The notes beneath the pieces are model-generated. The model was not told where the DNA came from and did no database searches. It saw only the letters and a list, made by a program, of their open reading frames with translations. Below are positions 1-7,640 of a stretch of 23,037 bases of DNA, one piece after another (the stretch's first letter is position 1; every line of letters starts with the position of its first letter). The stretch spans positions 1-23,037 of the forward strand of contig CAYOJL010000025.1 of the NCBI GenBank assembly GCA_964404235.1, in the 5' to 3' direction. A program made the translations under genes and the position numbers. Source of the DNA: CACEUX01 sp964404235. GTDB taxonomy: Bacteria; Fidelibacterota; Marinisomatia; Marinisomatales; UBA1611.

Positions 1-382
1 AGGCCTTATTTCTATGCTCACAAAGATAGATTCCTTGCCACGTTCCTAGATTAAGTTGACCATTTGATATAGGTACAGAGACTGAAGAACCAAGTATTGA
101 TGCTTTTAAATGGGCAGGCATATCATCTGGCCCTTCAAAAGTATGTTGGTAGTAAGATTGATTTTCTGGAACAAGTTCATTAAAATGATTTTCAAAGTCC
201 TTCCTTACTGTTTGATCTGCATTTTCATTCAGTGTTAAAGATGCAGAAGTATGTTTTATAAATAAATGTAATACTCCAATATTGATTTTTTCTATTTCAG
301 GTACCTTATTAATTATATGATCAGTAATGATATGGAATCCTCTTGAACATGGTTCGATTTGAATATTTTTTTGGAGCCACAT
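1..382 (-). CDS. yjbQ: YjbQ/UPF0047 family protein, 3' end beyond window
   Basis: Reading from the ATG at 382 gives 127 residues that run off the window edge without a stop; the family is usually about 130-140 residues, so only the tail is missing. Family hallmarks are visible: LFIKHTSASLTLNENAD at residues 40-56 and GTWQGIYLCEHR at 113-124, with the conserved His44 and His123. UPF0047 proteins are small cytosolic trimers; some members have a secondary thiamine-phosphate synthase activity, but the physiological role is uncertain. The start lies 3 bases after the TAA (386-388) that ends the in-frame extension of the upstream gene, so it is probably the last or a late gene of the minus-strand operon. 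There is no recognisable ribosome binding site. The family call is secure; the function is not. Confidence 0.88.
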   Translation of the reverse strand, partial: MWLQKNIQIEPCSRGFHIITDHIINKVPEIEKINIGVLHLFIKHTSASLTLNENADQTVRKDFENHFNELVPENQSYYQHTFEGPDDMPAHLKASILGSSVSVPISNGQLNLGTWQGIYLCEHRNKA

Positions 383-385
383 ATA

Positions 386-571
386 TTATGTTTTTCTTTC
401 TTTTTTTCTGGCTGCTGGAAATAGAATATTATTTAAGATCAGTCTATATCCAGGAGAGTTCCTATGTAAGGATAGATCTGTAGGTGGGTCACCTACAAAA
501 TGCTGGTAATCTTCAGGATCGTGCCCTCCATAAAAAGAAAATGTCCCTTTTCCAAAATTCCCATGAAGATA
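386..571 (-). pseudogene. In-frame C-terminal remnant of the 572-1633 gene, separated by a TAA
   Basis: Immediately after the TAA at 572-574 the same reading frame stays open for 61 codons to a second TAA at 386-388. The translation looks like real, conserved protein: it contains GKGTFSFYGGHDPEDYQHF, then GDPPTDLSLH and SPGYRLILNNILFPAA, and a basic tail KKERKT. I recall this ending from full-length members of the family, which are about 415 residues; 353 + 1 + 61 gives 415. The remnant has no start codon suited to separate translation. It is therefore the expected C-terminus cut off by one nonsense codon, a single base away from a sense codon such as AAA or CAA. A base-call error, a recent mutation or stop readthrough are the alternatives. 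Confidence 0.8.
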
Positions 572-1633
572 TTATACTTGATCTGATGAATGGTCTTCAC
601 CCATAATAACAATATGATTTTTAATTCGACTTTTGTGAAACCCGGTGGTTTGACCCATAAAACCTTTAACGATCTCAACATGATTTTGGGTTAGCATTGT
701 TGGTACAGGGTCATATTTTGCAGAAAATTCAAATAGGGAGAAATAGTCTGCCTGAGCACCTCGTGTTATTGGATTGTGACTAGGCGGAGTGTCTATGTCA
801 GAAAATTCGTATATCATAGGATCTGTCAAAAGTTTAAAATCTGAAAAAGCGAAGCATTGTTCATAATCCAAATTCTGATGGATATTTTTATCTATTGGTG
901 TGCCATCAAAAACAGAATGCACACCATCTGTATTACCCATCGCTAATGCGATATCATATGAATCAGTTGCAGAACACATAGCAAAAAGGAATCCTCCATT
1001 ACCAACATAATTTTTAATTATCCTAGAGATTCCTTTTTTTTGTTCATGTACACTTGGATAACCTAACTTGATTGCCATTTTTTCGAACTGATGTTTTTGA
1101 TCTTTATACCACTGTGCATTATGATGGCTACGATAAAATTTTCCATATTGTCCTGTAAAATCTTCATGATGGAGGTGAAGCCAGTCATATTTTTCTAATT
1201 CACCTAGATGTACTTCTTCATCCCATAGTGTTTCATAATCTACTTCTGCATAAGTAAGTGCAAGTGTAACAGCATCATCCCAAGGCTGTTTACTAGTGGG
1301 AGTGTATATGGCAATCTTTGGTTTTTTTTCTAAAAGAATGATATCCATATTGCCTTGCTCGATAGATGCGTAAATCTTGACAAGACCATTGGCATCGATC
1401 ATTTCAAAAGTAACGCCTCTAATTCGGCATTCGGTCTGAATAAATTGATGCGCATCAATTAAGAATGAACCACCCCGATAATTTAAAAGCCACTCAACAT
1501 TATTATTTTTGCTTAGACTGAAATATGCGATTCCATAGGCCTTCAAATGATCATTCTGTGATTGGTCCATAGGAATAATAATTTTTTGGGCCCAAGAGAT
1601 GGAAAGAATCAATAGGAATATAATATTTTTCAT
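572..1633 (-). CDS. Exported conserved protein (often labelled 'asparagine synthetase B'), prematurely stopped
   Basis: The 353-residue product starts with a signal peptide (MKNIIFLLILSISWAQ). Its ATG overlaps the stop of the upstream TPR gene as TAATG, which supports the start. After residue 105 there is an alpha/beta domain resembling the ThuA/glutamine-amidotransferase-like fold: KPKIAIYTP (104-112), a His-rich WLHLHHEDF (151-159), and GNGGFLFAMCSATDSYD (211-227), whose Cys220 sits where a nucleophile elbow would be. I recall relatives in Bacteroidota and neighbours annotated 'asparagine synthetase B', but none of the glutaminase or ATP-pyrophosphatase motifs of AsnB is visible, so that name is probably misleading. 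The real function is unknown; it should act outside the cytoplasm. A TAA ends it 61 codons before the natural C-terminus, so it may be non-functional. Confidence 0.72.
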   Translation of the reverse strand: MKNIIFLLILSISWAQKIIIPMDQSQNDHLKAYGIAYFSLSKNNNVEWLLNYRGGSFLIDAHQFIQTECRIRGVTFEMIDANGLVKIYASIEQGNMDIILLEKKPKIAIYTPTSKQPWDDAVTLALTYAEVDYETLWDEEVHLGELEKYDWLHLHHEDFTGQYGKFYRSHHNAQWYKDQKHQFEKMAIKLGYPSVHEQKKGISRIIKNYVGNGGFLFAMCSATDSYDIALAMGNTDGVHSVFDGTPIDKNIHQNLDYEQCFAFSDFKLLTDPMIYEFSDIDTPPSHNPITRGAQADYFSLFEFSAKYDPVPTMLTQNHVEIVKGFMGQTTGFHKSRIKNHIVIMGEDHSSDQV

Positions 1634-3492
1634 TAGCTCTCTAATTGTTTTATATCACGTATATGATAACGAATCGGTTCTGAGAAAATTGAAGATGGGT
1701 ATTCATCAAGAATGCGCATATATTGTTCTAAGGCCTTGTCAAGATCAAAAATCTTTTTTTCATATATTTGCCCTGATAGGATTATCCCCTTATCAGCAAA
1801 TTCTGTTTCATCAAGAGAAAAAGCAAATTGTAATGCATTGTCATAATCTTTAATACGATAATGTAATAGGCTTAACCTAAGATTTGTAAGGGGGATAATT
1901 TTGGAAGAGCTCAATTCAGTATTTATATATACCAATTCACGTATTGCATCTCCTATTTTTTTCTGTCTCAAATAGTGTTCAGCTTTCAAAAAATGGGCAA
2001 ATGCGACTTTATCCTCATCATTCGTTGAATAATACTTTGTAAGAAAATTCTTTAGTTCCATAAGATCATTAAAGGCACCATCTAATGGGCTTATTTTAAA
2101 AAGAGATTCATTAACAATTTGTATTGTTGAATCAGGATCATCAATCAAAAAATGAACCAATATTTTCTTTAATTCAATTGAGGGCATGGGGTTTTGTTTT
2201 ATTTGCCTTTTTAGGTATCCCAATGCTTCTTTTGATTGGCCTCGCGCTATTAGAACATCAGAGATTCTTAGGATGATCTTTAATTTTAATTTTTTATCTG
2301 GATCATTTTGTAGTGCTCTATTAAAAAGCACATAGGCTTGATCGAAATCTTGTAATATTCTATATTGGATCTCACCTAGTTTGAAATAAGCTTTAGCTAA
2401 AAGGGGAGACCTTTTAAGTGATACGAGCATCGAGTCATAAAGGGCAAGACTTGATGATAAATGATCACTAGAAATTGATGAGTATATTTGAAAAGGGTCT
2501 TCAAAAAAAATATTATTGTCAAAAAAATATGGGATAAGATCCCCTTCATTGGCAGGGACTATTTGGTCTTCAAAGGTTTGTGCTAATCCTAGTAATATCT
2601 TACCTGCAAGATTACCATCGATATTTTTTTCTAAAATGTAATTATAGGCATTTATTGAATGTTTATATTGGCGTTCTTTTCTAAGGTCATTGGCAAATGT
2701 GAGCCATTCATTCAAATCCTTTTTCCCCAATGATGACCATTCACTTTTTACTTTGTATGCTTTGTCATAATCCTGTTGTTTAAAATAAAATTCACTTAAA
2801 ATATTAAGTATCTTTCCAGGTCTCTGTTTTGATGCATTTATAAGTTTTTTCTCAATAACTGGAAGAGCATCTTCTTGGTCACTCATAAGTAGTATGCGTC
2901 GCTCAATGATCCCATTTTGGTTTGGTTCATGGATCAAATGAAGTATGAATTGTTCCATTGCTTTATCATATACACGTCGAGCTTGATAATAAACTCCACT
3001 TTCATAAGAAAGGAATGATTGCCCAAATCTCTTTCTTCCGTTAATAAGAATTTTATTTAAATCATCATCTAAACCATATTTCCCATAGGTGGATACCATT
3101 AAACGATAGACTGATCGATTATTTTTGAACTTGGATAACCCTTTTGACCACACTGCAATCGCTTCTTTTTTATGGTCATTTAGATAATGGAATTCTCCAA
3201 GTTCCACAAAGATTTTTATATTATTTGATTCCTTTGCCAAGCGACCTCGAAGGAACTTTATACCATCATCATAACGCTGATAATTCATATAAATAGACTT
3301 AAGCTTTTGTATTGAAGAACGATGGCTTGGATCTTTATCTACAATGCCTTTATAGATTGCGATGGCTCCATCAATATCACCTCTCCTTTCAAGAAGTCCT
3401 GCAGTTTTTAAAGAAGCTCTAATAGAGTTGAAATCTTGTCCTATAGTATAGGATAACACAATCAGGATTAAACTAATCAGATAGGTTTTCAT
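1633..3492 (-). CDS. Exported TPR-repeat protein
   Basis: About 619 residues from the ATG at 3492, which gives a clean signal peptide (MKTYLISLILIVLSYTIGQ); an in-frame ATG four codons earlier (3504) is possible but less natural. The rest is almost entirely helical tetratricopeptide-type repeats. Examples are LERRGDIDGAIAIYKGIVDK near the N-terminus, AYFKLGEIQYRI...FDQAYVLFNRALQNDP in the middle, and DLDKALEQYMRILDEYPSS near the C-terminus. No catalytic domain is visible, so it is probably a periplasmic scaffold. The gene overlaps the 3' end of the coiled-coil gene by 20 bases and its stop overlaps the next start (TAATG), so it is co-translated with both. Its partner proteins are presumably the neighbouring operon products, but that is inference. 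Confidence 0.8.
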   Translation of the reverse strand: MKTYLISLILIVLSYTIGQDFNSIRASLKTAGLLERRGDIDGAIAIYKGIVDKDPSHRSSIQKLKSIYMNYQRYDDGIKFLRGRLAKESNNIKIFVELGEFHYLNDHKKEAIAVWSKGLSKFKNNRSVYRLMVSTYGKYGLDDDLNKILINGRKRFGQSFLSYESGVYYQARRVYDKAMEQFILHLIHEPNQNGIIERRILLMSDQEDALPVIEKKLINASKQRPGKILNILSEFYFKQQDYDKAYKVKSEWSSLGKKDLNEWLTFANDLRKERQYKHSINAYNYILEKNIDGNLAGKILLGLAQTFEDQIVPANEGDLIPYFFDNNIFFEDPFQIYSSISSDHLSSSLALYDSMLVSLKRSPLLAKAYFKLGEIQYRILQDFDQAYVLFNRALQNDPDKKLKLKIILRISDVLIARGQSKEALGYLKRQIKQNPMPSIELKKILVHFLIDDPDSTIQIVNESLFKISPLDGAFNDLMELKNFLTKYYSTNDEDKVAFAHFLKAEHYLRQKKIGDAIRELVYINTELSSSKIIPLTNLRLSLLHYRIKDYDNALQFAFSLDETEFADKGIILSGQIYEKKIFDLDKALEQYMRILDEYPSSIFSEPIRYHIRDIKQLES

Positions 3493-6400
3493 TATTATCG
3501 TCAATTGAAGGTTCTTGAGATACTTTACTTAGTGAATTAAAATACCGTTTTATCATTGTTTGATGTTCTCTAGAGTAGCCTGCATTCAAGGCCTTATTCA
3601 ATGCCTGAAGTGCAAGGTTTTCACGTTGACCCAGATCGGATGGTAATCCTCCAGGTCCCTCTAGTATAAGATCAGATATAGCAGTTGATGATTTTCTATC
3701 ATCTTTTTCACCTCGCTGAGTCATTGATGTTTGGCTATCTAACATTCTTGATAAGATTCGTTGTTGTCTTTCTTTTGTTTTTCGGTTGAATCTTTTTTTC
3801 TGTAGATCTTTGATAACTTCATCCATGTCTCCAGCTATTCCGCTTAGGTCGCCCATTCCTTTTTGGCCAGAGTGTCGCATTTCATTCATCAATTGTTCTA
3901 GTGATTTACGAATACCTTTTTGTTTTGAAAGCATTTGCTGCATCATTTGCTGTTGAGCTGCAGCTGCCACTTGTCCAAGTCCTAATTGCATACCTTGCTG
4001 ATTGACCCCTTGTTGCTGTCCTGCCATTTGCTGCATCATTTTTAAAAATTGTTCATAACCACTGGCAGAACCTGATTTTTGCATATTTTGCATGCTATTA
4101 AAAAGGCCTAATGTGGCTTCGTTAAGTCCTTCCATAGCAATATCTTGGTTTTTACCTGCTTGATTCAAATTACGATCAGTTAATTTAGTTTTTGCTTCTT
4201 CCATTCCAGCATTTGCCTTTCCGATTCCCCTTCCGATTTCAGGAGTAATCGCAAATGTTTCATTAGATAACTCCATCATTTGATTAGTTATAGATTGTAA
4301 TTGGTCTTGAAGTAATTGTTGTCGGGAAGCTAATTCACGTAGCCTAGGTGAATTGCGTGATGATTGTTTAACATCATTCCGTAGTTTTTCTTCTTCAGAT
4401 GATAAATAAAGCATATCTTGCATTAAACCCTGAAATTTTTCAATCATTTCTGAAACGGTCTCTTGGCTGAATCCCTGTTTGATATTCATCATTTGCTGCA
4501 TCATCATTTCCATATTATTCAAAGATTCTTGGCTTGTACTATTCGCATCTGCAATGTTTTGTTGCGATAAATTTTCGATTGTTTCATTAAGAGAATTTTC
4601 TAGATCTTGTGAAAGCTCTGAATCAGATAATTCTGATAATTCATCTGCTGAAGATTCGCTAAATGGTTCAATGGCTTCTGCTGCATCTTCCATTAAAGAT
4701 AATATATTTTCAAATTCATCTAAATTCCGTTCTTCCTCTTGCGCAAACCGTTCTAAGGTTGAGATCTCGTCAATATTTTTTGCTTCATTCAATTCCTGAT
4801 CTAAAGCTTGCTGCTGTTCAAATAATTGCTGCATCCTATTTTGAATCTCATCTAATTTTTGTTCTGCCTGAAATTTTTTGAAGATCTCAAGATATCTATC
4901 AAGGTCTTGCTCTATTTGTCCCATATTCTCTGAAAGATCATTCAGTGCTTCTTGAAGAGAACTCATATCCATATTCTCTAAAGCATTCTGTAGATCATCC
5001 ATATTCTTTAAAAGATCATCTGGGATGATTTCACTGATCAATTCAGATAATTCTTTAAATTTTTCTAATAGATCTGAAGAGAATAGTTTGTGTTTTTCCG
5101 CTTGATCTGTGATGGATTGTAATGCTTCAGCTATTTTTTCTAGATTTTGTATCTCTTCTTTTGATTGCTCTAGAGAGTTTTTTATAGATTGTTCTTGATC
5201 CCAATCAAGTTCTTTTGATTTAAGTATTTCCAGTTCCATTTCTTCAAACTGTTCTTTTAGATCTTTTATTTCTTCAAGGTCACCTAGTATATCATTTGTA
5301 AAATCATTTTCAGAATTTTCAACATTTTCATAGAGATCAGCAAGAGAAGGTACTCGTACAATGAATGTACTAGAGATGGTCCTTTTTGGTCCGGAAATAA
5401 TATCATTATCAGTTAATTCAAAATGAAAATGGACTTCATCCTCAGGCATTAACATCATATCATTTAGATCCCAGTACATTTTTATTGTTTGGTCTAATGA
5501 ATCAGTATTTAAGTCATTTATGTTAAACATTGCCACATAAGGGTCAGCCTGTAGATACGCAGGCCTTTGTACTTCATAGGCAAGTTGTAGATCTGTGAAA
5601 CCATAGTCATCACTGACCTCTAAATGGATTGGTACTGATTGATCATTCCCCAATTCCATCATAGGTGCAGGTTTCAAAACAGATAAAATTGGATCATGGT
5701 CAGGTATGATCTGTAGTTTATATGGTATAGGATCTCGATTTGTGATTCCGCGCTTATCTACAAGATTTACGGTAAACTGTCCTTCTTCCATTAATTTAAA
5801 ATAACCAGATGCCTGATTGTAGTTTGAAGCCATTTTTGACAGTTCTCCATTTATATCTAAATAAGAACTTTTCAGCATTCGATTTGAAGTAAGGTCTATT
5901 TGTATGATCGATCCTTTTAATCCCTCAACTAGTGCAACATTGCCTTCTTGAATAACTCTTTCTAGGTTACTGTATTTTGGAGGAATTATCGTAAGAGAAA
6001 AACTTTCAAAAACAGGTCTATCTGTTACAAAAACAGTAAATGGTTCAGTTTCAACGCTTTCCCACGCTTCCCAAAAATGTTTTGCTTTAACAATGGCTTG
6101 ATATGAATAATCTTGGTATAACTCAGGTAATTTAAAATGATATGTTCCATCATCAACGGGAGTAGTAGAGAACTTTAATTTTAGTGAATCTCTCTTTTTT
6201 GTTGATACCTGACTTGGTATTAGATGAAGATGTACTGTATCGGGAAAAGAAGAGGATGCTTGGATGTTGATTTCAGTATTTTCACCACCAATAATATGTA
6301 TATCACCGGACATTGATATTAGTGAAAAAGGTTTAGGTGCGGGAAAATATTTCGTGGGGTTTGTCCAACGATGAAATGAATTTGCTGACGAATCATAATT

Positions 6401-6907
6401 GAGAAAAAATATAATAATTGTAAATAACCAAGAGGCCAATAATAGAATTTTAAGTTTAATTGATCTATGATTGCTAAAAGAAATATTAAGATCAATAGAC
6501 TTTAATTTTTCTTTAACATTATCTATATATGTTTGAGCTAGTGCCTTAGACTCATTCTGACCAGAGCCATTTTCAAGTTGAAGTGCATTAAGCACCGTAT
6601 CGTGTTTATCAGAGAAGATATTATCACCCAGTGCTGATGCTAACCTCTCAATTTTGTATCTCTTTATATTATTTTTATTGGCTTGGTAAAAATAAATAGT
6701 CCAGTATATGGTGATAAGGAAAAAGAATCCTAATATACCAATGATAATCGATTTTTTTATTTCAGGATCAAAGTAGAAGATTGATTCTAGTTGGATCATT
6801 GCAACAAAGACCAGTGTTGTTATGATCATGATTAAAATGATATGTGTAAATACATGCTGATATAGCAAATGAAAACGGAATTTTTTTATATATTTTTCTA
6901 TTTGCAT
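3473..6907 (-). CDS. DUF4175-like membrane protein with very long Met/Gln-rich coiled coil
   Basis: About 1144 residues from the ATG at 6907, which overlaps the DUF4159 stop as TAATG; upstream in-frame starts lie inside that gene and give an unlikely Cys-rich leader. Three transmembrane segments are visible near residues 20-42, 53-74 and 151-170, placing the remaining ~970 residues in the periplasm. Residues ~180-540 look like beta-rich domains (SLISMSGDIHIIGGENTEI; IQIDLTSNRML). From ~550 to ~1050 the sequence is a long acidic then Met/Gln-rich coiled coil (LEEIKDLKEQFEEMELEILK; MMQQM and QQQMMQQML runs). The C-terminus (SGYxREHQTMIKRYFNSL-like) is a short helical tail. This matches the DUF4175-type proteins of Bacteroidota and relatives, whose function is not established. 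In such genomes they sit near MoxR/DUF58/DUF4159 genes, suggesting an envelope-maintenance or secretion-related assembly. Confidence 0.78.
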   Translation of the reverse strand: MQIEKYIKKFRFHLLYQHVFTHIILIMIITTLVFVAMIQLESIFYFDPEIKKSIIIGILGFFFLITIYWTIYFYQANKNNIKRYKIERLASALGDNIFSDKHDTVLNALQLENGSGQNESKALAQTYIDNVKEKLKSIDLNISFSNHRSIKLKILLLASWLFTIIIFFLNYDSSANSFHRWTNPTKYFPAPKPFSLISMSGDIHIIGGENTEINIQASSSFPDTVHLHLIPSQVSTKKRDSLKLKFSTTPVDDGTYHFKLPELYQDYSYQAIVKAKHFWEAWESVETEPFTVFVTDRPVFESFSLTIIPPKYSNLERVIQEGNVALVEGLKGSIIQIDLTSNRMLKSSYLDINGELSKMASNYNQASGYFKLMEEGQFTVNLVDKRGITNRDPIPYKLQIIPDHDPILSVLKPAPMMELGNDQSVPIHLEVSDDYGFTDLQLAYEVQRPAYLQADPYVAMFNINDLNTDSLDQTIKMYWDLNDMMLMPEDEVHFHFELTDNDIISGPKRTISSTFIVRVPSLADLYENVENSENDFTNDILGDLEEIKDLKEQFEEMELEILKSKELDWDQEQSIKNSLEQSKEEIQNLEKIAEALQSITDQAEKHKLFSSDLLEKFKELSELISEIIPDDLLKNMDDLQNALENMDMSSLQEALNDLSENMGQIEQDLDRYLEIFKKFQAEQKLDEIQNRMQQLFEQQQALDQELNEAKNIDEISTLERFAQEEERNLDEFENILSLMEDAAEAIEPFSESSADELSELSDSELSQDLENSLNETIENLSQQNIADANSTSQESLNNMEMMMQQMMNIKQGFSQETVSEMIEKFQGLMQDMLYLSSEEEKLRNDVKQSSRNSPRLRELASRQQLLQDQLQSITNQMMELSNETFAITPEIGRGIGKANAGMEEAKTKLTDRNLNQAGKNQDIAMEGLNEATLGLFNSMQNMQKSGSASGYEQFLKMMQQMAGQQQGVNQQGMQLGLGQVAAAAQQQMMQQMLSKQKGIRKSLEQLMNEMRHSGQKGMGDLSGIAGDMDEVIKDLQKKRFNRKTKERQQRILSRMLDSQTSMTQRGEKDDRKSSTAISDLILEGPGGLPSDLGQRENLALQALNKALNAGYSREHQTMIKRYFNSLSKVSQEPSIDDNNENLSD

Positions 6908-7551
6908 TATTGGGTCAAAGCGAAATAAATAATATTTACTCCCATTTTTAAAGCAGCTTCGCGTACCGGCCATGGGTCTTGGTGCACACTTGCATTCTCC
7001 CAACCATCACCAAGATCTGATTCATATGTGTATAATAATATAATTCTTTCACCTTCAAAAAGTGCCAAGGCTTGAGGAATTTTACCATCATGCTCATGTA
7101 CTTTTGGAAGACCATTAGGAAAGCTGTAATAGCTATGGAATACATGATGATCATAGGGCAATGGGACTAGATCTTTATTTGGGAAAATACGTTTTATCTC
7201 TCGTCTAAACGAAGCGTCCATACCATAATTATCATCAGCATGTAAAAAACCATTATTCAATAATATAGATCTTAAAGCAATTACCTCTTCATCCGTGAAC
7301 ATTATATTCCCGTGCCCAGTTAAGTAAAGGTATGGGTGTTGGTTAGCATCTTCATCTGTCAATTTTAGACGAATTTCTTTTGGATTTACCGATATGTCTG
7401 TATTCTTATTCAGGTAATTCAAAAGATTTGGTATGCTACTTGGATCACTATACCAATCTCCACCTCCACCGTAATGTATACGTGCGATGGAGAATGTTTG
7501 AGCTTGAAGACTATAGATAATCATCAATATTATATAAATCTTTTTCTTCAT
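6907..7551 (-). CDS. Exported DUF4159 family protein
   Basis: 214 residues from the ATG at 7551, chosen because it gives a proper signal peptide (MKKKIYIILMIIYSLQAQ); an ATG five codons upstream (7566) adds MHIYE. The mature part matches DUF4159: an early ARIHYGGGGDWYSDP, a LYLTGHG segment, NNGFLHADDNYGMDASFRRE where the GG-FL-x-x-DD pattern is characteristic, then YDHHVFHSYYSFPNGLP and YTYESDLGDGWE. The family has a ThuA/glutamine-amidotransferase-like fold and no proven activity. It is the first gene of the minus-strand operon; the 5' region is shared with the divergent gene at 7641, so both promoters should lie in the ~90 bases between them. I see no convincing SD or promoter motif there. 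Confidence 0.85.
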   Translation of the reverse strand: MKKKIYIILMIIYSLQAQTFSIARIHYGGGGDWYSDPSSIPNLLNYLNKNTDISVNPKEIRLKLTDEDANQHPYLYLTGHGNIMFTDEEVIALRSILLNNGFLHADDNYGMDASFRREIKRIFPNKDLVPLPYDHHVFHSYYSFPNGLPKVHEHDGKIPQALALFEGERIILLYTYESDLGDGWENASVHQDPWPVREAALKMGVNIIYFALTQ

Positions 7552-7640
7552 TTCATAAATATGCAATAATTAGATCATATGTTCCAAAAATATGCTCGAG
7601 AAAGTTAGCCAGTTTTTATTAGTCTCTTCTTGTAAAAATC

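Noticed and set aside
572..574. General reassignment of TAA as a sense codon
   Set aside because: metG, tatD, rpsU, rlmD and several minus-strand genes end naturally at TAA at the expected family length, so any readthrough would have to be local.
493..681. Alternative-frame 62-residue open frame on the minus strand over the interrupted gene's 3' part
   Set aside because: The conserved-looking protein sequence lies in the main frame on both sides of the TAA, so this is a shadow frame, not a separate gene or the product of a frameshift.
3932..4504. The 15-base word CATTTGCTGCATCAT occurs three times (3932-3946, 4025-4039, 4490-4504)
   Set aside because: On the minus strand it encodes MMQQM each time in the Met/Gln-rich coiled coil, so it is explained by low-complexity coding and not by a regulatory repeat.
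4479..4881. Plus-strand open frames of 72-106 codons inside the coiled-coil gene
   Set aside because: They are antisense to a strongly supported coding frame, and their Ser-rich composition mirrors the Glu/Asp/Leu codons opposite.
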